The position numbers and the translations under genes are program-made. Below the pieces are notes generated by a model that did no database searches, was not told where the DNA came from, and was given only the letters and a program-made list of their open reading frames with translations. A stretch of 5,399 nt of DNA from Bordetella parapertussis (lineage in GTDB: Bacteria > Pseudomonadota > Gammaproteobacteria > Burkholderiales > Burkholderiaceae): contig CAMDLJ010000191.1 of assembly GCA_945901665.1 (NCBI GenBank), positions 1-5,399 on the forward strand. The letters are read 5' to 3'. This document shows, in pieces, positions 1 to 5,399 of the stretch. Within the stretch, counting starts at the first letter, position 1, and every line of letters begins with the position of its first letter.

Positions 1-774
1 CGCATTGGCGACGTTGTGTTGGATGTGAAAAACATCAGCCTGGCGTTTGGTGGCGTCAAGGCGTTGACCGATATTTCTTTTGATGTGCGCGAGCATGAAA
101 TCCGCGCCATCATTGGCCCCAACGGGGCGGGCAAAAGCTCGATGCTCAACTGCATCAATGGGGTGTACACGCCCCAAACCGGCACCATTTCATTCCGTGG
201 CCAAACCTTTGACCACATGGACAGCCGCCAAGTGGCTGAAATGGGCATTGCGCGCACCTTTCAAAACCTGGCCCTGTTCAAGGGCATGAGCGTGCTCGAC
301 AACATCATGACCGGGCGCAACCTGCGCATCAAAAGCAATTTGTTGCTGCAAGCCCTGCGCATCGGCCCTGCCGAGCGAGAAGAAATGCAGCACCGGGCGT
401 ATGTCGAACAAATCATCGACTTTTTGGAAATCCAGGCGTACCGCAAAACCCCTGTGGGGCAGTTGCCCTATGGTTTGCAAAAGCGCGTCGACCTGGGCCG
501 TGCGCTGGCGCTCGAACCCAAGGTGTTGTTGCTCGATGAGCCGATGGCGGGCATGAACGTCGAAGAAAAACAAGACATGTGCCGCTTTATTTTGGATGTC
601 AACGACGAATTTGGCACCACCGTGGTGTTGATCGAGCACGACATGAGCGTGGTGATGGACATTTCTGACCGCGTGGTGGTGCTCGACTACGGCAAAAAAA
701 TTGGCGATGGCACCCCTGAAGAAGTGCGCAAAAACCCAGAGGTGATCAGTGCCTACCTTGGCACCTCACACTGA
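1..774 (+). CDS. livG: LivG-type ABC transporter ATP-binding protein (5' partial)
   Basis: This is the cytoplasmic ATPase of a branched-chain amino acid type (HAAT) importer, and it pairs with the LivF-type ATPase at 4366. The frame stays open to base 1 (Arg-Ile-Gly-Asp-Val precede the GTG at 16), and no Shine-Dalgarno sequence precedes that GTG, so the real start probably lies upstream and the gene is 5' truncated. Counting from the GTG codon (252 residues), the nucleotide-binding motifs are in the usual order: Walker A GPNGAGKS at 34-41, Q-loop glutamine 83 in ARTFQN, signature LPYGLQKR at 150-157 (a degenerate form of LSGGQ, as is usual in LivG), Walker B KVLLLDEP at 169-176 with catalytic Glu175, and H-loop His208 in LIEHDM. 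The C-terminal end (GDGTPEEVRKNPEVISAYLG) is typical of LivG and marks a natural stop. It lies 42 bases before the LivH-type permease and is presumably co-transcribed with it. Family assignment is firm; the substrate is not shown. Confidence 0.95.
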   Translation, partial: RIGDVVLDVKNISLAFGGVKALTDISFDVREHEIRAIIGPNGAGKSSMLNCINGVYTPQTGTISFRGQTFDHMDSRQVAEMGIARTFQNLALFKGMSVLDNIMTGRNLRIKSNLLLQALRIGPAEREEMQHRAYVEQIIDFLEIQAYRKTPVGQLPYGLQKRVDLGRALALEPKVLLLDEPMAGMNVEEKQDMCRFILDVNDEFGTTVVLIEHDMSVVMDISDRVVVLDYGKKIGDGTPEEVRKNPEVISAYLGTSH

Positions 775-806
775 AAACATGCACCACTGCACCAGCGACA
801 ACGCAT

Positions 807-813
807 AGGAAGA
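807..813 (+). promoter_or_regulatory. Ribosome binding site of the LivH-type gene
   Basis: AGGAAGA lies a few bases before the ATG at 817. It is a good purine-rich Shine-Dalgarno match and supports that start codon. It is visible directly in the sequence. Confidence 0.7.
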
Positions 814-816
814 GAC

Positions 817-1746
817 ATGGGATTTTTTCTGGAAACCTTGATTGGCGGCCTGATGGCCGGCATGTTGTATTCCCTGGTGGCCTTGGGCTTTGTGCTCATC
901 TTCAAGGCCTCGGGGGTGTTTAACTTTGCCCAAGGCGCGATGGTGTTGTTTGCCGCTTTGGCCATGGCCCGTTTTGCCGAGTGGATCACCGCTTTGACGG
1001 GCTTGGACAACTTGTTGGTGGCCAACCTGATCGCCTTTGTCTTGGCGGGTGCGGTGATGTTTGCGGTGGCCTGGTTGGTGGAATACCTGGTCCTGCGCCA
1101 CTTGGTCAACCAAGAAGGTGCCACCTTGTTGATGGCCACCTTGGGCATCACGTATTTTCTGGATGGTTTGGGGCAAACCATCTTTGGCTCGGACATTTAC
1201 AAGATCGATATTGGCATGCCCAAAGAGCCCTTGATGCTGTTTGACACGGTGTTTGAGGGCGGCCTGTTGGTCAGCCAAGAAGACCTGATTGCGGCGGGCA
1301 TCTCAGCGGCTTTGGTGGCCATGCTGACCTTGTTTTTCCAAAAAACATCCACCGGCCGCGCCCTGCGTGCGGTGGCCGATGACCACCAAGCGGCGCAGTC
1401 AATTGGCATTCCACTCAACCGCATTTGGGTCATTGTGTGGTGCGTGGCGGGTGTGGTGGCCTTGGTCGCCGGCATGATTTGGGGCAGCAAGTTGGGTGTG
1501 CAGTTTTCGCTTTCAGCGGTGGCTTTGCGTGCGTTGCCAGTGGTGATATTGGGTGGCCTGACTTCGGTGCCAGGTGCCATTTTGGGCGGGTTGATCATTG
1601 GCGTCGGAGAGAAACTCTCCGAGGTGTTTTTAGGCCCCTACGTGGGTGGCGGCATTGAAATTTGGTTCGCCTATGTGCTGGCGCTGGTGGTGTTGTTGTT
1701 TCGCCCGCAAGGTTTGTTTGGTGAAAAAATCATCGATCGCGTCTGA
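817..1746 (+). CDS. livH: LivH-type branched-chain amino acid ABC transporter permease
   Basis: This inner-membrane permease should form the translocation channel with the LivM-type protein encoded next. It has 309 residues, close to the normal LivH length. It is strongly hydrophobic, with about eight membrane segments (roughly residues 6-29, 34-54, 66-92, 102-118, 154-174, 203-222, 237-262 and 281-297). Family landmarks are present: FNFAQGAM at 35-42 (LivH proteins carry N-x-A-x-G here), the cytoplasmic coupling loop GRALRAVADDHQAAQSIGI at 180-198 that contacts the ATPases, GGLTSVPGAILGG at 246-258, and the C-terminal LFRPQGLFG at 294-302. The ATG at 817 is favoured by the AGGAAGA ribosome binding site and because the first membrane segment starts at once, as is usual in LivH. 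It sits 42 bases after the LivG-type gene and 46 bases before the LivM-type gene. I see no frameshift or missing region. Confidence 0.95.
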   Translation: MGFFLETLIGGLMAGMLYSLVALGFVLIFKASGVFNFAQGAMVLFAALAMARFAEWITALTGLDNLLVANLIAFVLAGAVMFAVAWLVEYLVLRHLVNQEGATLLMATLGITYFLDGLGQTIFGSDIYKIDIGMPKEPLMLFDTVFEGGLLVSQEDLIAAGISAALVAMLTLFFQKTSTGRALRAVADDHQAAQSIGIPLNRIWVIVWCVAGVVALVAGMIWGSKLGVQFSLSAVALRALPVVILGGLTSVPGAILGGLIIGVGEKLSEVFLGPYVGGGIEIWFAYVLALVVLLFRPQGLFGEKIIDRV

Positions 1747-1759
1747 CAAACGCGCATCG

Positions 1760-1784
1760 AAGTGAAACGATTTAAAGTGAAACG
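1760..1784 (+). repeat. 10-base direct repeat in the livH-livM spacer
   Basis: AAGTGAAACG occurs at 1760-1769 and again, identically, at 1775-1784, separated by ATTTA. The second copy ends 8 bases before the LivM start codon at 1793. It may be a small local duplication, or it may help ribosome loading, because the LivM gene otherwise has only a weak AGG (1786-1788). No protein-binding role can be shown from sequence alone. Confidence 0.6.
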
Positions 1785-1792
1785 CAGGCAAC

Positions 1793-2869
1793 ATGTTTTA
1801 TAGAGAAAACGGTCAGTTCAAAACCAGTTACCGGGCCGATCAGCAAATCTTCCCGATCACGCAAGACCGCTGGGCCGTTTTGGCCTTGGTGGCGTTCGCC
1901 TTCATTGGCGTGCCTTTGTTGGTCGACGAGTACCTGTACCGGGCCATCTTGATTCCTTTTCTCATCTTGTCGCTGGCGGCACTGGGCGTGAACATCTTGG
2001 TCGGCTACTGCGGCCAAATTTCGCTGGGCTCGGGTGGCTTCATGGCTGTGGGCGCCTACGCAGCCTACAACACCTTCATCCGCATCGACGACATGCCGTT
2101 GTTGATCGCGCTGCTATCGGGTGGATTTTTTGCCACCTTGGTGGGCATCTTTTTTGGCATACCGAGCTTGCGCGTCAAAGGTTTGTATTTGGCTGTCGCC
2201 ACCTTGGCAGCGCAGTTTTTCTGCGACTGGGCTTTTTTGCGCATCAAATGGTTCACCAACAACACCTCCTCGGGCTCGGTATCGGTGTCCAACCTTCAGG
2301 TGTTTGGCCAACCCATCGACACCCCGGTGCAAAAGTACATTTTTTGCTTGGCCATCTTGGTCGTGTTTGCCTTGCTGGCCAAAAACCTGGTGCGCAGTGC
2401 CATTGGCCGCGAGTGGATGGCCATCCGGGACATGGACGTGGCCGCAGCGGTGATCGGCATTCGCCCCATGTACGCCAAGCTCAGTGCATTTGCTGTCAGC
2501 TCCTTCATTGTGGGCGTGGCCGGTGCGCTGTGGGGCTTCATCCATTTGGGTGCTTGGGAGCCAGCAGCGTTTTCGGTGGACCGCTCGTTCTCTTTGTTGT
2601 TCATGGTCATCATTGGCGGCATGGGCTCGATCATGGGCAGCTTTTTCGGCGCTGCTTTCATCGTGGTGCTGCCGATTTTCCTCAACCAAGCCATTCCGGT
2701 GTTGGGTGGCCTGTTTGGTTTTGAGGTGTCAACGGCCTTTATTTCGCATGCCGAGTACATGGTGTTTGGCGCCTTGATCGTTTGGTTTTTGATTGTGGAG
2801 CCCCACGGCTTGGCGCGCTTGTGGAGCTTGGGCAAGCAAAAGCTGCGCGTGTGGCCTTTTCCCCATTGA
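1793..2869 (+). CDS. livM: LivM-type branched-chain amino acid ABC transporter permease
   Basis: This is the second inner-membrane permease and the partner of the LivH-type protein. It has 358 residues, within the normal LivM range. After a short hydrophilic N-terminus (about 26 residues, containing GQFKTSYRADQ), it has roughly eight to ten membrane segments from residue 27 to 338. LivM landmarks are GYCGQISLGSGGFMAVGAY at 71-89 (the family G-x-x-G-Q-x-S-L-G motif), LRVKGLYLAVATL at 126-138, the coupling loop GREWMAIRDMDVAAAVIGI at 205-223, GGMGSIMG at 275-282 and the end motif VEPHGLARLW at 335-344. The ATG at 1793 has only a weak AGG ahead of it (1786-1788). It is kept because the hydrophilic N-terminal stretch looks like genuine protein typical of this subfamily, and the next in-frame ATG would remove the first membrane segments. 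The gene ends 36 bases before the binding-protein start. No damage is visible. Confidence 0.95.
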   Translation: MFYRENGQFKTSYRADQQIFPITQDRWAVLALVAFAFIGVPLLVDEYLYRAILIPFLILSLAALGVNILVGYCGQISLGSGGFMAVGAYAAYNTFIRIDDMPLLIALLSGGFFATLVGIFFGIPSLRVKGLYLAVATLAAQFFCDWAFLRIKWFTNNTSSGSVSVSNLQVFGQPIDTPVQKYIFCLAILVVFALLAKNLVRSAIGREWMAIRDMDVAAAVIGIRPMYAKLSAFAVSSFIVGVAGALWGFIHLGAWEPAAFSVDRSFSLLFMVIIGGMGSIMGSFFGAAFIVVLPIFLNQAIPVLGGLFGFEVSTAFISHAEYMVFGALIVWFLIVEPHGLARLWSLGKQKLRVWPFPH

Positions 2870-2892
2870 GTTTTTCCCGTTGTTTATTTTCT

Positions 2893-2900
2893 AAAGGAGA
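2893..2900 (+). promoter_or_regulatory. Strong ribosome binding site of the substrate-binding protein gene
   Basis: AAAGGAGA is a near-perfect Shine-Dalgarno sequence. From the end of AGGAG (2899), the ATG at 2906 is six bases away, while the in-frame TTG at 2903 is only three bases away, so this site decides the start in favour of 2906. It is the best ribosome binding site in the window, which fits the need for excess binding protein over membrane components. Confidence 0.85.
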
Positions 2901-2905
2901 CATTG

Positions 2906-4246
2906 ATGAGTCAAAAATTGCGCAACTTCACCCTCGCCGCTGGCTTGGCTGTGGCGGCCGTGGTCGCCAGCGTGGCCACACCGGCCATGGCCCAGCCCAA
3001 AGAGCAGTTCTTCCCCTTGCTGGTGTACCGCACCGGCGCCTATGCACCCAATGGCGTGCCCTTTGCCAATGGCTATGCCGACTACCTCAAGTTGGTCAAT
3101 GCGCGTGGCGGCATCAACGGCGTGAAGGTGTCGTTTGAAGAATGCGAAACCGGCTACGCCACCGACCGCGGTGTCGAGTGCTACGAGCGCCTCAAAGGCA
3201 AAAACGGTGGCGCCACCGTGTTCCAACCTTTGTCCACCGGCATCACTTTTGCGCTGACCGAAAAAGCCCCGGGCGACAAGATCCCCTTGATCACCGCCGG
3301 CTATGGCCGCAGCGAATCGGCCGATGGCCAAGTGTTCAAGTGGAACTTCCCGCTGACCGGCACCTACTGGGGTGCGGCCGATATTTTGATCCAGCACCTG
3401 GCGGCCAAAGAGGGTGGCTTTGACAAGCTCAAGGGCAAAAAAATCACCTTGATTTACCACGACAGCCCGTTTGGCAAAGAGCCCATTCCTTTGCTGCAAG
3501 AGCGCGCCGCCATGCATGGTTTTGTGCTGACTTTGCTGCCTGTGGCCCACCCGGGCGTGGAGCAAAAAGCCACTTGGCTGCAAATCCGCCAAAACCGCCC
3601 TGACTATGTGCTCAACTGGGGTTGGGGTGTGATGAATTCCACTGCCCTCAAAGAAGCCTTGGCCACGGGCTTTCCGCGCGACAAGATGTATGGCGTGTGG
3701 TGGGCCGGTGCCGAGCCCGATGTGAAAGACGTGGGAGACGGCGCCAAAGGCTACAACGCCTTGGCCTTGCAACACGGTGCTGAGCCCAATTCGGCAGTGG
3801 TCAAAGAAATCTTGGCCAAGGTGCACGACAAAGGCCAAGGCACAGGCCCCAAAGCCGAGGTGGGTGAGGTGTTGTACATGCGTGGTTTGACCGCCGGCAT
3901 GTTTGCCGTCGAAGGTGTGCGCGCTGCGCAAGAGCGCTTTGGCAAAGGCAAGTGGGTGTCCGCCGAGCAAGCGCGCTGGGGTTATGAAAACCTCAACCTG
4001 ACCCAGGCCAAGCTCGACGCCTTGGGCTTTAAGGGCGTGATGCGCCCCATCTCCACGTCTTGCGCAGACCACCAGGGTGCTTCCTGGGCCCGCATACACC
4101 AGTGGGATGGCAAAAAGTGGAACTTCACCAGTGACTGGATGCAACAAGACGACGCCATCATCAAGCCCATGATCAAGGCCGCCGCCGACAAGTACGCGGC
4201 CGAGAAGAAGTGGACACGCCGCACCGGTCAAGACTGCCAGTCGTGA
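2906..4246 (+). CDS. Periplasmic substrate-binding protein, LivJ/Peripla_BP_6 type
   Basis: This is the secreted receptor that should deliver solute to the LivH/LivM channel. Numbering is from the ATG at 2906 (446 residues). A classic Sec signal peptide is visible: a basic start (MSQKLRN), a hydrophobic Ala/Val/Leu core at about 8-24, and AMA before Gln30, so signal peptidase I probably cuts after residue 29. No lipobox cysteine is seen, so it should be a soluble periplasmic protein. The mature part has the type I periplasmic-binding fold pattern: an opening segment with YADYLKLVNARGGINGVKV (59-77), the first-lobe segment ending PLITAGYG (127-134), and the second-lobe strand KKITLIYHDSPFGKE (178-192). 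It is longer than a typical LivJ (about 345 mature residues) and has four cysteines (80, 92, 386 and 444). It sits between the permease and the second ATPase gene, 36 bases after LivM, and is followed by hairpins that may stabilise its mRNA. The ligand is unknown; the nearby ligase favours a carboxylic acid over an amino acid. Confidence 0.93.
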   Translation: MSQKLRNFTLAAGLAVAAVVASVATPAMAQPKEQFFPLLVYRTGAYAPNGVPFANGYADYLKLVNARGGINGVKVSFEECETGYATDRGVECYERLKGKNGGATVFQPLSTGITFALTEKAPGDKIPLITAGYGRSESADGQVFKWNFPLTGTYWGAADILIQHLAAKEGGFDKLKGKKITLIYHDSPFGKEPIPLLQERAAMHGFVLTLLPVAHPGVEQKATWLQIRQNRPDYVLNWGWGVMNSTALKEALATGFPRDKMYGVWWAGAEPDVKDVGDGAKGYNALALQHGAEPNSAVVKEILAKVHDKGQGTGPKAEVGEVLYMRGLTAGMFAVEGVRAAQERFGKGKWVSAEQARWGYENLNLTQAKLDALGFKGVMRPISTSCADHQGASWARIHQWDGKKWNFTSDWMQQDDAIIKPMIKAAADKYAAEKKWTRRTGQDCQS

Positions 4247-4258
4247 TCGGCAAGGCCA

Positions 4259-4289
4259 GGCCTGTGTGCACCTTTGGCGTGCGCAGGCC
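4259..4289 (+). promoter_or_regulatory. Intergenic RNA hairpin 1 (after the binding-protein gene)
   Basis: Bases 4259-4269 pair with 4279-4289 in an 11-pair stem that includes three G-U wobbles. Past one A-C mismatch (4270/4278), two more G-C pairs close a TTT loop (4273-4275). It begins 12 bases after the binding-protein stop codon. No T-run follows, so it is not a standard intrinsic terminator. The pairing is seen in the sequence; a role in mRNA 3' end protection is inferred. Confidence 0.55.
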
Positions 4290-4293
4290 CGGC

Positions 4294-4315
4294 TGGGGGC
4301 TCGGCTGAGCCCCCA
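4294..4315 (+). promoter_or_regulatory. Intergenic RNA hairpin 2 (perfect GC-rich stem)
   Basis: TGGGGGCTC (4294-4302) is the exact reverse complement of GAGCCCCCA (4307-4315), giving a nine-pair stem with loop GGCT. It is very stable but is followed by more hairpin rather than by Ts, which argues against a simple rho-independent terminator. Its last three bases overlap the outer pairs of the next hairpin, so the two compete slightly or stack on each other. Confidence 0.65.
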
Positions 4316-4349
4316 ATCGCCAGGCTTGCGCTGCAGGCTTGGCGATTGG
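4313..4349 (+). promoter_or_regulatory. Intergenic RNA hairpin 3 (17-pair stem before livF)
   Basis: Bases 4313-4329 pair with 4333-4349 without interruption: 15 Watson-Crick pairs and two G-U wobbles (4323/4339 and 4326/4336) around a three-base loop (GCT). The outer ten pairs are an exact inverted repeat, CCAATCGCCA and TGGCGATTGG. The stem ends six bases before the weak AAGG ribosome binding site (4356-4359) of the LivF-type gene, close enough to affect ribosome entry. It could be a processing or attenuation element, or a copy of a dispersed palindromic repeat. Its function is not shown by the sequence. Confidence 0.7.
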
Positions 4350-4365
4350 TTGAACAAGGCAATAC

Positions 4366-5175
4366 ATGGAACCCAACAGCATCGTTCTCAACGTCAATGG
4401 CATCGAGGTCATTTACAACCACGTCATCTTGGTTTTGAAGGGCGTGTCTTTACAGGTGCCCAATGGCAAGATCGTCACCATATTGGGCGGCAATGGTGCG
4501 GGCAAAACCACCACCTTGCGCGCTGTCTCCAATTTGTTGCATGGTCAACGTGGCGAGGTCACCAAGGGCAGCATTGAATTGCGCGGCGAGCGCATTGAAA
4601 ACCTGTCGCCCGCTGATTTGGTGCAGCGCGGTGTGGTTCAGGTGATGGAGGGGCGGCATTGCTTTGCCCACTTGACGATTGAAGAGAACCTCATGACCGG
4701 CAGTTACACCCGCAGCGACAAGGGCGAGATCGCGGCCAATTTGGACAAGGTCTACAACTACTTCCCACGCTTGAAAACCCGCCGCACATCCCAGGCCGCT
4801 TACACCTCGGGGGGCGAGCAGCAAATGTGCGCCATTGGCCGCGCCTTGATGGCCAACCCCAATATGGTGTTGCTCGACGAACCTTCCATGGGCTTGGCAC
4901 CGCAAATCGTGGAAGAGGTGTTCAACATCGTCAAAGACCTGAACGAAAAAGAAAAAGTCACCTTTTTGTTGGCCGAGCAAAACACCAACATGGCCTTGAA
5001 GTACGCCGACTACGGCTACATCATGGAGTCGGGCCGCATCGTCATGGACGGCGTGGCCAGCGACTTGGCCAACAACGAAGACGTGAAAGAGTTTTACCTG
5101 GGCATGGGCGGCGGTGAGCGCAAGAGCTTTAAAGACGTCAAAAGCTATAAGCGGCGCAAGCGCTGGTTGGCCTGA
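4366..5175 (+). CDS. livF: LivF-type ABC transporter ATP-binding protein
   Basis: This is the second cytoplasmic ATPase of the importer and is expected to form a heterodimer with the LivG-type protein. It has 269 residues. Motifs in order are Walker A GGNGAGKT at 41-48, VQVMEGR at 91-97 (LivF proteins have a PEGR-like segment here), signature TSGGEQQM at 147-154, Walker B MVLLDEP at 167-173 with Glu172, and LLAEQNTN at 201-208. In that last motif the H-loop histidine is replaced by Gln205, a usual LivF trait. It is about 30 residues longer than E. coli LivF. The extra length includes the C-terminal tail after YLGMGGGE, which is rich in Lys and Arg (SFKDVKSYKRRKRWLA). The ATG at 4366 has a weak AAGG (4356-4359) at six-base spacing. 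It is separated from the binding-protein gene by a 119-base hairpin-rich spacer and lies 89 bases before the ligase gene. Confidence 0.95.
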   Translation: MEPNSIVLNVNGIEVIYNHVILVLKGVSLQVPNGKIVTILGGNGAGKTTTLRAVSNLLHGQRGEVTKGSIELRGERIENLSPADLVQRGVVQVMEGRHCFAHLTIEENLMTGSYTRSDKGEIAANLDKVYNYFPRLKTRRTSQAAYTSGGEQQMCAIGRALMANPNMVLLDEPSMGLAPQIVEEVFNIVKDLNEKEKVTFLLAEQNTNMALKYADYGYIMESGRIVMDGVASDLANNEDVKEFYLGMGGGERKSFKDVKSYKRRKRWLA

Positions 5176-5264
5176 AAAGTTGCCGCCCAAGCCCCCATCT
5201 CTTCATTCAAACTTGCGCGCCATGCCCCCATCCGCGCACCGCGCAGGACACACGGAAACGCCCC
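5176..5264 (+). other. Spacer between the LivF-type gene and the ligase gene
   Basis: This is 89 bases with no open frame of note, no convincing promoter and no terminator hairpin. GCCCCCATC occurs twice (5191-5199 and 5224-5232), which may be chance in C-rich DNA. GGAAA at 5254-5258 is a plausible ribosome binding site for the ATG at 5265. The ligase gene is therefore likely to be read from the same transcript. Confidence 0.5.
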
Positions 5265-5399
5265 ATGAACGCCTTTTACGACGCCCTTGAACAGCGCAGC
5301 CCCGATCAGCGCGAGGCCGATTTGCTGGCTGCTTTGCCTTTGCAAGTGGCCCATGCCCAAACCCACAGCGAAGCTTTTGCACACATATTGACCGGTGTA
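5265..5399 (+). CDS. Phenylacetate-CoA ligase (PaaK)-like AMP-forming enzyme, N-terminal fragment
   Basis: An open frame starts at the ATG at 5265, with GGAAA at 5254-5258 as ribosome binding site, and runs off the window after 45 codons. The visible protein begins MNAFYDALEQRSPDQREADL and continues with LPLQVAHAQTHSEAF. This matches the start I know for phenylacetate-CoA ligase family proteins: a short helix with Y-D-x-L-E-x-R, then acidic/basic helix residues, then a hydrophobic L-x-x-Q-V-x-x-A segment. Those enzymes join an aryl or acyl carboxylic acid to CoA using ATP, with an adenylate intermediate, in the cytoplasm. The ATP-binding and catalytic regions lie outside the window, so the activity and exact subfamily cannot be confirmed. 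It is the last gene seen in the cluster, 89 bases after the LivF-type gene. It would logically activate the acid that the transporter brings in. Confidence 0.7.
   Translation, partial: MNAFYDALEQRSPDQREADLLAALPLQVAHAQTHSEAFAHILTGV

Noticed and set aside
16..18. GTG as the true start of the LivG-type gene
   Set aside because: The frame is open to the window edge, the upstream codons look like protein sequence of this family, and there is no ribosome binding site before the GTG.
2866..2894. Promoter in the AT-rich stretch before the binding-protein gene (TTGAGT and TTCTAA, 17 bases apart)
   Set aside because: The -10 candidate matches the consensus poorly, and the start site would fall on the ribosome binding site. 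The AT-richness is better explained as an unstructured leader for ribosome loading.
2903..2905. TTG as start of the binding-protein gene
   Set aside because: It is only three bases from AGGAG. The ATG immediately after it has normal six-base spacing and gives a standard signal peptide.
4259..4349. Rho-independent terminator between the binding-protein gene and livF
   Set aside because: The stems are strong but no T-run follows any of them, and livF must be expressed for a working transporter. Partial attenuation remains possible.
2891..4357. A 488-codon open frame on the minus strand, covering the whole binding-protein gene
   Set aside because: The + strand frame has a signal peptide, a strong ribosome binding site and a clear family match. 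The antisense product is rich in His, Gly, Gln and Ala, has no recognisable domain, and its start lies inside the hairpin spacer. Long antisense frames are common opposite GC-rich genes.
4450..5190. A 246-codon minus-strand open frame opposite the LivF-type gene
   Set aside because: It is a shadow of the ATPase reading frame, with biased His/Gln/Val composition and no family resemblance.
5191..5232. GCCCCCATC occurring twice in the last spacer
   Set aside because: It is short and C-rich, has no associated structure and is easily chance in this composition.
1..5399. CRISPR array, insertion sequence, tRNA or rRNA gene, phage or defence genes
   Set aside because: No periodic repeats, terminal inverted repeats with transposase, cloverleaf sequences or defence-type domains were seen. 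The window is a continuous metabolic and transport cluster.

Overview
The window holds one co-directional (+ strand) gene cluster for a complete ABC importer of the branched-chain amino acid / HAAT (LivGHMF) type, followed by the start of an acyl-CoA ligase of the phenylacetate-CoA ligase (PaaK) type. The DNA is moderately GC-rich. Leucine is often TTG, and AAA and CAA codons are frequent. Together with the protein sequences and the transporter-ligase pairing, this suggests a betaproteobacterium, most likely Comamonadaceae (Limnohabitans/Rhodoferax/Polaromonas-like). The taxon is inferred from style and was not checked by a search.

Layout: (1) 1-774, a LivG-type ATPase whose 5' end lies outside the window. 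(2) 817-1746, a LivH-type permease. (3) 1793-2869, a LivM-type permease. (4) 2906-4246, a periplasmic substrate-binding protein with a clear signal peptide and the strongest ribosome binding site in the window. (5) 4247-4365, a 119-base spacer packed with three consecutive hairpins. (6) 4366-5175, a LivF-type ATPase with a basic C-terminal tail. (7) 5176-5264, an unremarkable spacer. (8) 5265-5399, the first 45 codons of a PaaK-like ligase that runs off the window. The spacers between genes 1-4 are 42, 46 and 36 bases. No convincing promoter or intrinsic terminator was found, so the whole set is probably one transcript that starts upstream of the window.

How it works together: the binding protein captures a solute in the periplasm, LivH and LivM form the membrane channel, and LivG and LivF power transport. 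The adjoining ligase suggests that the solute is a carboxylic acid, plausibly aromatic, that is converted to its CoA thioester on entry. The substrate is an inference; nothing here proves it, and a branched-chain amino acid is not specifically supported.

The protein-coding content is ordinary for this family, and I see no undescribed multi-gene system. The most notable signal is the structured RNA-like spacer between the binding-protein gene and livF.
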